A stretch of DNA of 64,000 bases from Anisodus tanguticus (lineage: Eukaryota > Streptophyta > Magnoliopsida > Solanales > Solanaceae). The stretch lies in the NCBI GenBank assembly GCA_034509755.1, contig CM067546.1, positions 35,672,383 to 35,736,382 on the forward strand, in the 5' to 3' direction. The position numbers were made by a program, and so were the translations under genes. Positions 1 through 13,092 of this stretch are shown piece after piece (the first letter of the stretch is position 1; the number at the start of each line of letters is the position of its first letter). The notes under the pieces were generated by a model, which was given only the letters and a program-made list of their open reading frames with translations, did not search any database and was not told the origin of the DNA.

Positions 1-515
1 CTCTTCTTATGTCCTGAATACTAAAGTGAAGCGTAAGATTATTTCTAACTTCTCTTATCATCTGACCCTGTTCTGCGATCATATACTATTTTTTCTGAGC
101 TATAAACATGGATCAAACTTAGGACAATTATGTTCTCTTAAATGAAAGGTTGCAATATCTAACCCCAACTTTCTATACACCTTAAGATCATGTCAAAGTA
201 TACACACATGGGATAAACACTTAAATCACATAACCTTAGAGGGAACTGCCACATCTTATTATCTTATAGTAATATCTACTTTTTGTAGTAACTTACTAAC
301 GTCATACTCTCTGGTTCTGATATGAATAAACTTTAATAATTTAAACTATCCTCAGAAATTTAATATCGCTTGCTCATGGTTCTCTTGTCGTACACAATCT
401 CTTCTTAGTCATGTGCATGAGTCATACGATAAAATATACATCTTTGAAAACTCGAGACATTCTAAAATCACAAGTGATTTGCTCTTAGGTTATTTTCTGT
501 CAAAAACTATCGTGG
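1..515 (-). repeat. Interior of outer non-coding LTR element (part 1)
   Basis: No convincing gene is visible here on either strand; the longest open frames are short and unlike known proteins. By position it is one of three pieces (with 2459-2701 and 22270-22922) left when a solo LTR and an Ogre element are removed. The right-hand piece adjoins a primer-binding site and a 5' LTR on the minus strand, so I infer that this is the interior of a non-autonomous LTR retrotransposon whose 3' LTR lies left of the window. The assignment rests on position, not on homology. Confidence 0.4.
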
Positions 516-2458
516 TGTCACTACCCAAATTGGAGGGTCGCGACGGGCATCCGAACCCCACCCGCCGGGTACAGCTAATCATACAACCAACTTCTAATCA
601 CAATTAAATATGGACTAAGCCGAAAAAGATTATAAAACTCTTAACCAGAAAACTGACATATATATATATTTACATCCCAAAGGCCGATAAGGCCACACAA
701 TACTACCACACAGGACACCGTCTACAAGCCTCTAAAGAATACATGACATCATATGGACGGGACAGGACCCCGCCATATCCATATACGTATGCAAAAATAC
801 CGTACCACGACCAGATTGCAACTCTGAAACAAATAGAACAAATAGAGTGCTCCAGAAATCTGCTGAGTTAGCAACCTACTAACGTGAATCATTATCCTCT
901 TTAACTGAACCTGAGGGCATGAAACGCAGCGTCTCCCGACAAAAGGGACGTTAGTACGACTGATGTACCGAGTATGTCAGGCATGGATAATAACATAACA
1001 TAGATATAACAATAACTGAAACAGAAATAACCGACCAACTGTAAATACCTCTGAGGGTCCTAATACATGTGCCTAAATGTTATGCATGATGCAGTATAAT
1101 ATTGGCCACACAGGCATCTTCCTTACCATAACAGCCTCTGTGGGCATAATCATCTCATATCGGCTTCTGTGGGCATAATATGCTTAAATGTCATGCATAA
1201 TGCGGTAAATACATATATACCGGCCACACAAGGGCATCTTCCTCCCAATCAGGCATTTTCCTTCATTAAGCCACACATGCTTTATCATTATAATATCCCA
1301 GCTGATCAGGTGGTCTGCGTATCCCGTTTCCCATCCCCAATATATAGTCTCGGGTGAAACATGAATGCAATGCAAATGAAAATGCATGAATCACAATAAA
1401 ATATCATGAATGACATAATTTTCTTGTACCTTCGGTTAACGTTGTAATTATTAACATCTTTTCCGTATCCCTTAATAAGGACTTAGGAACATATTTAGAC
1501 ATGCTTTCAACATAGGAATAAAAAATATGAACATTCCTTAACTTCTAGGAGTAGAGTAATTTTTGGAGCAATATCACGGTTACGTTTCGTACATGGAACA
1601 TGCTAAAAGAAAGAAATAATTTATCTTAACATACTTTCGTTTCGCTAAAGTAGAAGCAACATGGCTACAAAAGGACCAGTTGCATGTGAAAGAGAAGACT
1701 CAATCACAAGTAATCCGGGTTTGCCACTTCAAGATACGGGCCGAGTAGTATCCTACGCACCAAAAATCAGCCCATATGGAAAAAATGGAATTTTTCCCAT
1801 AAGAGCTTGTTCAGACAACTTTAGTAAGAAATTTTAATAAAACAAATGAGACCCACATCTATGAGTGTTTCAGATCAAAAAACATTTTGTTTAGGCTAGC
1901 TCATAAAAATGAGAAAAAGTTGGACAGTATCAAAGTTTCTCACAGACACAAAGCACTCCTTCAAGGCAAATGTGGATGATGGTCTTAAAATATCGAACAA
2001 AGCTTCTCACAACTTGCCACCTTAACTCTAAAATTGCATTGTCATTTACTACATGTTCTCACGATGCCACATACTCCCAAAGGGCATGATCACTTAATTA
2101 ATTCAGTAACCTACCTCTGTGTAATTTATCAATCACACACATAATTAATTCCGTGATCCCAATTCACTTAAACCTTGATAACTTATAAGACCTTCATATA
2201 CTCAATGTCATAATTTGTAAAATGACACTAGTCCATAATCTCTTTATGCACACACCAAATTTATTTTCTTTCCCCGTCGTCACACTTGTTACGTCCAAAA
2301 TTATTTCGGGGTTTAATCCTTTTATATACCAATCTCCTTATTAACATACATAACTACAACATAAATTTTCCCAACGCTCGGGTCTATTTATAAACGCCTA
2401 GCGATTTTACATACGCCTAGCGATTCAAACTATGACCCGAAAGTACGAGATGTTACTC
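516..2458 (-). mobile_element. Solo LTR, family A (about 1.94 kb)
   Basis: This block is a reverse-complement relative of the solo LTR at 27905-29842. Read on the minus strand it starts near GTAACATCTCGTACTTTC and ends with GTAGTGACA, the TG...CA layout of an LTR. The flanks are CGTGG (511-515) and CGTAG (2459-2463), a 4-of-5 target duplication, and the outermost base of the LTR start is mutated. The lengths agree closely (1943 against 1938 bp). No internal region, primer site or second LTR follows, so it is a solo LTR left by recombination. Open frames within it look incidental. Confidence 0.75.
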
Positions 2459-2701
2459 GTAGGCAGTTTATGCCTGCTGCGGCTAACTTCATAACGTGTT
2501 ACCCTGTAGGGTCTTCAATATGAACTATCATCCTCATACTGGTATCTCCATGGTCTAAAAATCCAATTAAACTTATTCTGTAAGGTATAGAGCATATGTA
2601 TACTATCATGCCGATACTTGTCCTTCAAATGATACTATCACCTGATAAATACATCATGCATCATTTGGCGAGTCTTGGGTCTCAACGCAGACTTGAAAAC
2701 A
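2459..2701 (-). repeat. Interior of outer LTR element (part 2)
   Basis: This is a short non-coding stretch between the solo LTR and the Ogre element. Its last five bases, AAACA, are the left copy of the Ogre target duplication. No gene or signal was recognised; it is assigned to the outer element by position only. Confidence 0.4.
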
Positions 2702-3613
2702 TGTTGACACCTAATTTTGTCCCATCTTTTTCGATTTATTTACAATTTTAAATATTTTTTGACACCTCAAAAAATATTTTTTATATATATACATATAGGC
2801 ATATATATTATTATTCTCGATGTTATTATTATTATTATTATTCGTATTTCTACAACCATTTGCCTTTTTAAATCATGATCGTAGTTTCTATTGTAATATT
2901 CTACATTATTTTTATTTTTAGCAAAACGACATCGTATTTTCATTTTTTAATTAAGCATTAAGCATTTCACATATATTATGTTTTATTATTATCACATCTT
3001 ATACTATATTCTAAATAATTCATATTTTTATTCACAACATTTTTAATATTAAACCCCTTTTATATTTTTAAATCCATAACCCCATTTCATTTCCTAACCC
3101 AAAACATTTTCTACCCAAACTAATTTCATTCCCACAAACTAGCCCAAACCCCTAACCAAATTCGCAACCCCCCCCCAAAACAAAGGCCCAATCAGCCAAG
3201 CCCAATTCAACTCCCCCTTTTATTTTTCGGCCCTCCCGAAACCCCCCTTTACCAAGCCCAACCGACCACCCCATTACCCGTCGGCCCAAAACCCCAACCA
3301 AATCCCTAAACCGACCCAACACCCTTTAAAAAACCCAACCCCCAAATCCCCCATTCCCCAAAACCTAAAACCTAAATCGACGCACACCCTACGCCCCTGC
3401 CCCCCTATGTCGCCACCACCCTACCCCGAGGTTGCCGAACCCGTCACCTCCCCTTGACACCGCCGAACCCCATCACCTCACCAACACATCCCCACAAAAT
3501 CCGCAACACATGCCCCAAGAAATCGCCCAAAAAAATTAGATTTTTGTCCCCTTTATTTTGAAATTCGAATTCATTTTAAGGGGTATGGGGGGTGAACGTT
3601 GGGTTTGAGTATC

Positions 3614-3620
3614 TATAAAA
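3614..3620 (+). promoter_or_regulatory. TATA box of Ogre 5' LTR
   Basis: TATAAAA lies in the context GAGTATCTATAAAAACC, conserved in the 3' LTR at 20194-20200. Its position in the middle third of the LTR, before a region free of long ORFs, fits the U3/R promoter of a plant LTR element. The start of transcription cannot be fixed from sequence alone. Confidence 0.6.
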
Positions 3621-5566
3621 ACCCCCCCTTTGCTCACTGTTTTGGGGGGTCGGATCTTAGGTTTTTTTGGTCGATTTTAGGTCCGAAAATTTAAGTTTAA
3701 GAATCTGAAATCTTCTTAAAGGTTTGCATTGTATTTTGTTTGTGTTCTTCACTATTGGGAAGATTCCGGATTTCAAAATCTGAAATCTGCTTAAGAGTAT
3801 TTGTTGTTGCATGTGTTCTTCAACTTAAAGATTCCAAAAATATAGTTCAAAATTATTGGGTTTTGGTGTTGAAAAATCTGGAATTTTTGCTATTTTCCCA
3901 TTGTTTTTCGGCTTCCGGGTCGGGTCAAAATATCAGAAACAGACTTACAAAAACAGAATCCTGTTTCAGAGAAAATCAGTACCCTTTTCAGAATTACAAA
4001 TTCAGAATTTGGTGATCAAAAATCCAAAAATCTGAATTCCAAACTTCTCCGAGCGGGTCGACGATTCGAAACACGCCTCGGTTCGCTGTCCGGAGAAGGT
4101 CAGTAAAACAAATTCCTCTCAGTGTATTTTCTGTATTGTTGTGTGTTTTGTTGTTGATTATGTGATAAGATAGTCATTTTATTATTATGTTCATTAATGC
4201 GTTAAGTCTGTTAGCTTGTTTAATTGGCAATTAATGTCTAGAAATGCTTTCCTTGTATTATTAGTTTTATACTTAATACGGTAAGAAGCTTTGTGTGTGT
4301 GTTGATTTATGGACCTTGTGTGATCATGTTGTTGGTTAGCTGAGGAGTGTTAAGTTACCTAACTTATAATCTGCTTAGTAATCATATTTGCTGCCTTGTG
4401 CTTTGTTTAGAAGTGTCATTATGTCTAATATATATAATGAATATGGTCATATATGTTTAGTTTAGCATATCTGAAGTGCTGCCTTTAAGTGGTTATTTGG
4501 CTCAACTCTGTTCGTCTCACCAATGTCTACTGAACTGATTGCACACTTGCCTTGACTGTTTAAGTGTTAAAATGCCTCGATATTAACATGTGAAGTCTCC
4601 TAAGTTATCTTGTATCATGCCCTATCTCTAGAGTTTGTTTGAATGACATTTGCATTAGTGATTTACACCATTTTGAACCAGTTTATACCCTGTTAAACCA
4701 TAGTCTCTAATGCATTACACACCTGGTTTGTGACTATGTCTCATGTAGTAAGCATGTATATGATATAGTCTAATGTTAAAACTGCTTAAGTGAATAGAAA
4801 GGTCTAAGTATTGGTTTAAACTTAGGGATATGGAGGTCTTTGATTCTTATTGAGTTAAGCATTATCTACCTGTGAGTGTGGGTTATCTTTTCTTGGTATG
4901 AATCTGAATCACAAGCATGCCTATCTATGTCAAACAGTTTGTTAAGTAAAGGACATGTTAGGGTTAATTCTAGTTTTGTTTGTGCTGCTGCTGTCAAGTT
5001 CCCCCCTGATGTATGTTAAATAAGAAAGAGTGCTTGTATGAGATTGCAATGACTTTGATTTCTTGCTAAGTGTATAAACTGGTTTTGTCTTTCTAATTCT
5101 TGATTAGATTTGACCTAAAAATCATGAAACATGCTACATGATCTAAAATAGGTGCCCTAAGTTCTCTGTGTTAATATATGTTGCTTGTTTTTTTTAATAT
5201 TCGAGTCTTATACATGGATATGATAACAGAATTTGTTTGATTTGGTGTTAAGATATCTGGGTATTCTTTCCTGTTGTGTCTGGATCTACTCTTCATACAT
5301 GCACTGGCCTTATATTTGTGCAATTGTTTCATTTCCCTTGCTGGAATTGAGTCTGCTCATTCTGCCTAATGCTAGTTTGTTTGTTTGTTTGTTTGCTCTA
5401 AAACATGTAGGGTATCTTTGTATTTTTTTTACTGATGCATGAACTTGCTCGTGTTGGTCAGTTTCTTCCCATTTGCTGAACCTGCGATGATATACTTCAA
5501 AAGTATACAGGATATATAGACTTCAGTATACACAAGGTGTATATCAAAGTTGTATGTCCTTGTATA

Positions 5567-5682
5567 CCTTCAAGTATATCATGTATATTATGAATATCAT
5601 GTATACCAACTCTTATGTATGTCTCCTTCAAGTATATCATGTATATTATGAATATCATGTATACCAACACTTATGTATGTCT
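5567..5682 (+). repeat. 58-bp tandem duplication in Ogre 5' LTR
   Basis: Two adjacent copies of a 58-bp unit begin CCTTCAAGTATATCATG at 5567 and 5625 and differ by very few bases. The unit is rich in GTATA/TATAC steps and lies in a wider GTATAC-rich patch (5490-6010). It is absent from the 3' LTR because of a deletion there. Confidence 0.85.
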
Positions 5683-7165
5683 AAGTGTATATATGTGCAT
5701 GTGTTGAATTGGGCCTTTATGTATCTAATTTGTTTCTTTCTCTTTAAAACTGAAAGTCGTTATATTGGGCTTGCTTGTTATGTATAGCTGGTGAATGTTA
5801 TTTTCTTTAAATCATGTGGGATATCCCTCCATCTTCTTTCTGTTAATTGATGATTTAATCTGTTCATGGTGGTCTGTCTTCCCGTGATTTGGACTTGCAA
5901 TGATATACTTAAAAGTATATAAGGTATAGACATAGGTATAAATCAGCTATATGCCGAGGTTGTATATTTCTAAGTATATCATATGTGTATTTGGAAATAT
6001 CTTGTGTATATCAACCCTTATATGTTAATTGAATATTTGAAAGTGGGCCTGGTATATTCTCGAATCTGATTCTCTGAGTTTGGGCATGTTTTCTCCTCAT
6101 TTTTTTTGAGATAGGGCCCATGACTCCCAATAGTATAGATAATTTTCGATTGGGCCTTTGTTGGGTTCTATTTTTTTTTTATATCAATTGTTGATTGGAT
6201 TATGTACATATTTTCATATTCCGTCTCCTAATCCTTTTCTTTCTTTCGTTTACATGAAATGCATCGGGAGCAACGAAGAGTCTCGTTACGAAACTCATCA
6301 TGATCATTGCCGAACAAAGACCCACATCCACATTCCTTGCATTCTCCGGCCTCGGGATTTCCAAACAAAATAGGGCGAGATGACATCGTCATCCGCTTCG
6401 GTTCCCTTTCATTGTTATTCTTAAATTTCATTATCTCTATTTGGGTTTGTAATAATTATTTAATGCTTGTGTGATTGTTAGGATATTTAGAATAATTAGG
6501 CCACGAATGGATAATTAATAGGGTAGTTTAAAACCCGCCGCTAGTTTATTCACTTGTAGGCTCGGTTGATTCAAACTGAGAAACTCTCCGCTAGTTTGTT
6601 TATTTTAGGCTCGTCATGTATATTTAAAATTTTCAAAACAAACTTTGATCACCTTCTGTTCACTTCATTAATTGTACAACTCAAAATGATTTCCAAAAAT
6701 TACTTCTTTGGCATTATAAATAATTCGTTTTTCTCCTTGCAATTAATTGTCCCAAATGCATACTTTTCACATTTACAAATATTTATCTTTAATACCATAC
6801 AAATGCATACTTGTACAAAATGCATCCTTTTACAAAAATCTCGCAAATATCATTTTTAAGCTTATATTTTAAAACATGCATTTTTTTATACATAATTGAC
6901 CTGAGTCTGACCGGATAACCGCAAGTTAGCAAATCTTAAAGGATGCCTAACCCCTTTCCTTTAGGATAATAAAGAACCCTTACTTAGAATCTCATTAGTT
7001 TCGCAGACCTTAGAATTGGAGTTACATTGCAGCATTATTTAATAATTAGGTGTCCTAATTCACCGTAAAATAATTAGGTGGCGACTCCTTTAATCAATAC
7101 CCAGGAATAACCAATACGTTGTGCTTCGCTTTGACCTCGCGGGTCGAAAAACGGGCGCGACAGCA

Positions 7166-7184
7166 TGGCGACTCCACTGGGGAC
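7166..7184 (+). other. Ogre primer-binding site
   Basis: TGGCGACTCCACTGGGGAC begins 3 bases after the 5' LTR ends at 7162. Position and sequence fit the tRNA primer site of Tat/Ogre elements, which from memory use a tRNA-Arg-type primer. Which tRNA is matched here was not checked. Confidence 0.75.
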
Positions 7185-7790
7185 CTCAAGTTATTGACTA
7201 AAGCAAACCCAGGTTAATTATAATTGTGCTTTACTTTCACTCTTTATTTGATGTAATGCTTTGATTTGTTTCCTTTGTGAAATTTTGCATGCATAACTGC
7301 TTTAATTGCTATATTGTTTTACTGTTTTCCTTAAATTGGCATTCCGCTCATATTTCTTCCACTCTGGAAAATTGACACTATCACACATTACACGCGAGGT
7401 GTGTTTTGCGCACCCACAAAATTTCTTTCAATTTACCAAATTTTAGGAGAGTTGGCATATGCGTGGAGTGTCCGGACCATCCGGTGGCCGCGTAGCCTTC
7501 TCACTCGAGTAGTCCACTCGGGAACCTTAAGTCTAGTCAGCCAAATCTTAGAAAATTTAGGATAGAGCTATACCACCCTTTATTTAAGTCATGCATGCAT
7601 ACACCTTAGGTGGGTCGATCCTTGGCATCGACTCCACAATTAAGAAATCCACCAAATTATCGACGTGTCTCACAACCCAGCAACCATTCGGCATATTAGA
7701 TGTAGCTGGATAATGATAGACGGATCCAAGCCTAAACATTATGCCAAAATAGGAAAATGCATATTCATTTTTTGTATATTTATGTTATAG
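7185..7790 (+). other. Ogre leader before ORF1
   Basis: About 600 bp without a convincing ORF separates the primer site from the ORF1 start codon. It ends TTTATGTTATAG directly before the ATG, which resembles a 3' splice site, so the ORF1 message could be spliced; I see no decisive donor. Packaging signals are expected here in this class but none can be recognised by eye. Confidence 0.5.
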
Positions 7791-9158
7791 ATGGAGTCTG
7801 TGCCGCAAGTCAGGATGGTGAGTGAGATTTCGAGTAAACTGAAAATATGGTGGACAAGCTTCGACCTTGGCAGCCAGATGGCGATTAGGAGGAGATTGGG
7901 TTGCCTCATTTCATTATTCGACATCTTCCCCGATCAGCATTTAGTCAGAGCACTAATCTATTTTTGGGATCCAGATCGAGTTGTCTTTAAATTCATAGAT
8001 TTTGAGATGACTCCTACTTTGGAAGAAATCAACTATTTCACCAACTTAATCTACCAGGGTAGAGGACAAATTATCCCGCACTGTCAATCCGAAAAGAAAT
8101 TTCTCCGCTACTTGGGGCTGAAGAACACTAAGAAACTCCGGTGCTTTGAAAATAACTGGGTCTCTTTGGATTATCTTTATGAGAGATACGGTTGTCGAGA
8201 TGGTTATAAGATATCCAAAAATGAATTTTCCTGCACCCCCGACCATTGGCAGACCAAACGGCCTATTGCATTTACTGTCGCTTTACTAGGGTCTTTGATA
8301 TTCCCACTTGAGTATGGAAAGATCAATACTTGCATATGTTTCGTGGCACGGGCACTTTTCGAAGGAGTAGACGGCGCACAACTCGCTTTGGCCCCTATGA
8401 TCTTAGCAGAGATATTTCGGGCTTTAGGGAAATGCAAAAGAGGTGAAACAAGTTTCTTCGAAGGCTGCAACCTTATTCTGCAGATATGGGCAATGGAACA
8501 CTTTTATCAGCGCCCGAATATGGTAGACATATGCTTCAGTGAGTCAAACAAAATCATCAGCTTTTACGACAGGACGAAACGGTTTGTGTCGCCGGTCGGC
8601 GTCAATGATTGGTATGAGTTTTTGGCATCCCGCACTGGCGATCAGATCCAATGGAAGTACCCGATGCTCCCGAACACTAAGAAAGCCTATGTAAGATGCA
8701 AAAGGCTTTATTTTATTGAGCTGATCGGATTGAAAGGCCTCCAACCATACGCTCCCCTCCGCATACTCCGACAGTTTGGACAAGAGCAAATAATCCCCCT
8801 CCAAGCAAATATGAGGGTTTTTGAAGTTCAATTCGGGCCGAATTTAATTATCCCCAGAGCTAGGCAAGTCCTCGATGAATGGAACGATATTGACACAATG
8901 GATATTGGAGATAGTCAGGCAGGAGGTACCCCCGAATATCACGCTTGGCTACGAGAAGATCGCGGTAGTACAGGCCATAGTCCTGAAGGCGAGCAAGGTT
9001 TTGAAGATATTGGCACAACAATTTGGGTAAGAAATTTTCGGCTCCGAGACACAGTAGTTACCCCTGAAATGTGGCATCAAATGCAAAACATAGTGCAGTA
9101 TCTAGAGGACGCAGGAGCCGGACCTAGCAGTGTTAGGGTTTCATCTTCATCTCTATGA
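7791..9158 (+). CDS. Ogre ORF1, extra protein upstream of gag (455 aa)
   Basis: This is an intact ATG-to-stop frame between the leader and gag, where Ogre elements carry an extra ORF1 of unknown function. The protein is rich in aromatic and basic residues. It has no zinc knuckle, protease motif or clear membrane segment. It resembles the plant-specific proteins annotated as mobile-domain or DUF families in solanaceous genomes (from memory, exact family uncertain): an N-terminal tryptophan-rich part (KIWWTSF near residue 20), a central globular part with IFPLEYGKINTC-like sequence, and an acidic, probably disordered C-terminus after about residue 370. All downstream frames of this element are broken, so the intactness of this one stands out. 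The function is unknown. Confidence 0.75.
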   Translation: MESVPQVRMVSEISSKLKIWWTSFDLGSQMAIRRRLGCLISLFDIFPDQHLVRALIYFWDPDRVVFKFIDFEMTPTLEEINYFTNLIYQGRGQIIPHCQSEKKFLRYLGLKNTKKLRCFENNWVSLDYLYERYGCRDGYKISKNEFSCTPDHWQTKRPIAFTVALLGSLIFPLEYGKINTCICFVARALFEGVDGAQLALAPMILAEIFRALGKCKRGETSFFEGCNLILQIWAMEHFYQRPNMVDICFSESNKIISFYDRTKRFVSPVGVNDWYEFLASRTGDQIQWKYPMLPNTKKAYVRCKRLYFIELIGLKGLQPYAPLRILRQFGQEQIIPLQANMRVFEVQFGPNLIIPRARQVLDEWNDIDTMDIGDSQAGGTPEYHAWLREDRGSTGHSPEGEQGFEDIGTTIWVRNFRLRDTVVTPEMWHQMQNIVQYLEDAGAGPSSVRVSSSSL

Positions 9159-9585
9159 TCAAGAGCAAGATTTAAAACTTGATCATAAGAATATCTTATG
9201 TTATCAGCTTTATTATTGTGCGCATTATTATTACAGTAAAAGTCAAACTTTATTTCCAACAAAAGGCATCACAATCACTGGCTTGGATCAATTTATCAGT
9301 ATCTCGCATATTTGGCGTTTAGGCCCACCTCTGGCATAAGAGAGGCCCTATGCATATTAGGACGCGCATTGAATTTCCCTACAATCTGCTTGCCATTTGT
9401 TTACTGCTTCACACTCTGTACATGTTATTTAAAGCAATAATTACTCGTCTCGTACTAACTTAGTTTGCTTCATTTTTGAAAAAGGTTTATTTTTCCTGCT
9501 TTATTTTCCAAAAGTTGATTCGCGTTGATTGAAACTGGTGGAACACCCCTACTTCACGAGATCCAAGGCACAATCATCCGACAAA
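9159..9585 (+). other. Spacer between Ogre ORF1 and gag
   Basis: No coding signal was recognised in this 430-bp gap. It is AT-rich and has a T-rich stretch near 9470-9510. The gag frame is open from about 9529, but the first ATG in that frame is at 9586. Confidence 0.5.
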
Positions 9586-12500
9586 ATGACTGATTCAGGA
9601 GCATCCGAACAAACTGGCCTGGGACTTGTCGCTCTCCCAGGAGGTGAACCAGAGACATCGGAAAGAAGAAATACTACCGTCCAGGATGAATACCTCGCCC
9701 AACTATTGCAGCAAATGGCAACCATGCAGACTGAGATCGAGCGGCTCTGAAATCTTACTAATCTTTCCATCAGCCTCAATACTCCACTCCCTGAACAAGG
9801 GACGAGCGCGACTGCACCACAAACCTTTCCATCTCCTGAACCGCCATTTCCCCAGAACCTTCCCCAAAATCCCTTACTAAACAAAACCAATCCTCAACTC
9901 GCCAGCCCTCAACACACTAATCCGCATCCTATCAACCCACAGGCCATTCCACAACAAAGCCCGCTACAAAATGACCCAATATCCTTCACAACTCCATATG
10001 CGCCTCAAGCTCCACTTATCCAAACTACCCCACTCATCCAAAATATCCCTCCCACGCAAAATTACCAGGCAACCCAACAAATACCGATGGCACACATCGC
10101 TAACAAAAAGTATGTGCCACCAGTATATGCAACGGAAGCCCAACCTTCTACTTCCACCATACCAAACATACCTCCTTAGGAAATAGACCAATATGAAGAG
10201 ATGGAAAGGCAAACAAGGATCAGAACTGATGAAATTATGGCGAGAGAAATTCATAGCCTAAAAGAAGCATTCAAAAACATCCAAACCAGCAAGGGGCATG
10301 AAGGACTCGAGTACGAAGATCTCTGCATGCATCCCGACGTTCAGTTGCCTATCGGATATAAGGTGCCAAAATTTGACTTATTTGATGGAAAGGGAAATCC
10401 TCGCGCTCATTTAAGATCGTACTGTGGCAAGCTGGTTGGAGTGGGTAAGGACCAGGCCATCATAATGAAGTTGTTCATAAGGAGTTTGACAGGTGAAGCG
10501 CTTGACTGGTACACAAGTCAGGACCCGTGAAAATGGCATAACTGGGGCACAATGGCACAGGATTTTGTGGATAGGTTCAGGTTTAACACCGACACAGTCT
10601 TGGATAGATTTTATTTAATGAAATTGGATAAAAAATCTACAGAGACCTTCAGAGAATATTCCATGAGGTGGAGGGCGGAAGCAGCAAAGGTTCAACCCCC
10701 GATAGCAGAAAGTGAGATGACCACTCTCTTTGTGAAATCTATGAAAGATGTAACATACTATGAAAAAATGATAAGCGTCATAGGATGGAGTTTCTCTGAA
10801 GTGGTAAGGATGGGAGATTTCATAGAAGAGGGTATCAAAACAGGAAGAATCATGAGCTTAGCAGCATTGCAGGCCACGAGTAAGGCAATTCAGTCAGACT
10901 CATTTGGGGGAGCAATTAAGAAGAGGAGACACGGAGCGTCTCATGTTATGATGGTCCAGGACCATAGGTCAAACCAAATGCCAACCTACCAAAGCCCATT
11001 ATCCCAGCCTCCCTACTACAATCAAAACACCCAAAATCCTCAGCCCTCCTACTATAGTCAAAACACACAAAGCCCTCAGCCTTATTGTCAACACTCACCT
11101 ACTCCCTACCCTGTCTACCATACCCAACCAATATACAGTCCACCACAAGCGCCTACCTATCCAAATTCCCCGCAGTATCAACCCACATATCCACCTCAGC
11201 CACGAGCTCATCCACCAAATACTCCCAGACCCCGTGCGAATCACGAAAGAAGGCCAGTCAAAACATATACACCTTTAGTCGAACCTCTAGCCCAGTTGTA
11301 CGAAAGATTGAGGACCGCGGGAATACTCCAGCCCATCCCAGGGCATATCCCCAATCCTATTCCCAGATTGTACGACGCGACTAAGCATTGTGCATACCAC
11401 TCCGGAATCACTGGACATAACACTGGGGTTTTCTTTGCCCTCAAAGACAAGATTGAGGCGTTGATCAAAGAAGGAATTATCCAACTGAAGGGACCTCCCC
11501 CTAATGTAAACAATAACCCTTTGCCAAATCATGACAATGCCAATGTAAACATGATTACCGTTGATGAAGAAAACAGTTTGGAAGGGACTATTGTGCCGGT
11601 TCGAAGAGAGGAAAAGGTTGAATCATCGGCCTTTATCACCCTTATAATTACAGTTCAAGTGAGGGCACCGTTTGAAGTGGAAGTACTTCCTCCGAAATCG
11701 CGGATAGTGACACCGTCTTTTGATACAAAAACTGTCCCTTGGAGCTATTCGACTGGGGAAAGGAGCAGGGGAAAAGAGAAACAAATTATAGAAGTTGTCG
11801 TTGTTGGTATGACAAGATCCGGGCGGTGTTATGCCCCTGCAGACAATCCAAAAAAGGCTGTAACAGAGACCGAAGTGGAAGAGTTCTGGAGGAAAATGCC
11901 AACCAAGGAGTATTCCGTTGTGGAACAATTGAAGAAAACACCAGCTCAAATTTCTTTGCTGTCATTGTTGATGAATTCCGCGACCCACAGACATGCTTTA
12001 TTGGAAGTACTCAAAGAAGCTTATGTTCCGAGAGAGACCACTGGCGAGAAACTCTCAGCCTTGGTCGGACAGATTTTAGAGGCCCATAAAGTCTCTTTTT
12101 ATGACAAAGAGTTGCCCCCTGAGGGTTTGGGCCACAACAAAGCGTTGAACATAACAGTAAAATGCATGGACAAGTTCATTTCCAAGGTGTTGATTGATGG
12201 AGGTTCAGCCGTCAACATTTGTCCTATGGCGACTCTCCAAGCCCTTGGAATTAGCATTGGAAAGATCCGCAAAAATCAGGTGAGGGTTAAAGGTTTTGAT
12301 GGAGCCCAAATGAGCGTTATGGGAGAAATGGATTTGACATTACAAGTAGGACTCGTAGAGTTCGTTGTGGAATTCCAAGCGTTAGACATATCTACCGTCT
12401 ATAACTTGCTAATGGGGAGACCTTGGATCCATATGGCTGGTGCAGTTCCTTCTACCCTACATCAGAGCTTGAAGTTTGTCTGGGATCATCACGAGGTCGT

Positions 12501-13092
12501 GATACACGGAGAAGGGAGCAATTCAATATGTCCCGAGGACCAAATCCCAGTTGTTGAAAGCGTAGATATATTGGATGGGTCTATTTTCCATATCAAAGAA
12601 ATTACATGTGCCTCCAAAGCTGAAAAATTGAAATTACCCCGGGTTCTCATGATGGTGGCCTAGGAAATGTTGAAGAATGGCTTTAAGTCTGGTCAAGGCT
12701 TCGGATTAAACTTAGAAGGTATAGTAGAACCGGTTCACTTGCTCAGTAAAAAGGATACTTTTGGTCTCGGATACGAACCCACTTTTGAAGAAGTCTTGTC
12801 AGTCAATCTCCGAAGGAAAAAGGACACTCCCCTGCCAAAGCCTGTTCCGCCTCTGAATCAGTCATTTGTCAAAGCATATGATGCTCATGAGTCAAAGGAA
12901 GATGATGCAGACAACCTCGCGGAAGGACTCAAAAGTCTTTTCATTACAGGAGAAGAAGTGGAATGCAATGTAATTCTAGATGATTTTGCTGAAGGCCCAA
13001 CCATTTGGGATGCAGAACATGGAGATATTTTGAAAAATTGGACATGTGCCCCGGCCCTGTTTCTCCGGGAAGCTTGGGAGAAATTACCTTAG
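9586..13092 (+). pseudogene. Ogre gag-protease, broken by stop codons
   Basis: A single frame carries the capsid and protease region but is cut by stops at 9748-9750, 10177-10179, 10528-10530 and 12661-12663. In order it has a low-complexity N-terminus, a retrotransposon gag domain (about 10250-10870), a proline/glutamine/tyrosine-rich linker (about 10970-11270), a remnant of a Cys/His motif near 11385-11430 in which the second Cys is replaced by Phe, and the protease core LIDGGSAVNICP with its Asp at 12196-12198. DGGS instead of DTG or DSG is usual in this group, as I recall. Two stops (9748 and 10528) look like CGA-to-TGA changes. The product would be virus-like particle protein plus the processing protease; neither can be made in full. 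Confidence 0.88.

Larger units (their letters stand above)
2702..7162 (+). repeat. Ogre 5' LTR (4461 bp)
   Basis: It runs from TGTTGACACC to GGGCGCGACA and matches the 3' LTR at 19248-22269 with scattered substitutions; I counted about ten in the roughly 350 bases from 3601. It is about 1.44 kb longer than its partner, mainly because the partner lacks the equivalents of about 4424-4597 and 4895-6195. It contains a C-rich stretch (3165-3500), a TATA box, short ATT repeats near 2822, and a 58-bp tandem duplication at 5567-5682 that lies inside the segment missing from the 3' LTR. Confidence 0.93.

Noticed and set aside
3740..4015. 91-codon frame in the Ogre 5' LTR.
   Set aside because: The equivalent in the 3' LTR (20320-20517) is shortened by a frame change, so it is not conserved as protein.
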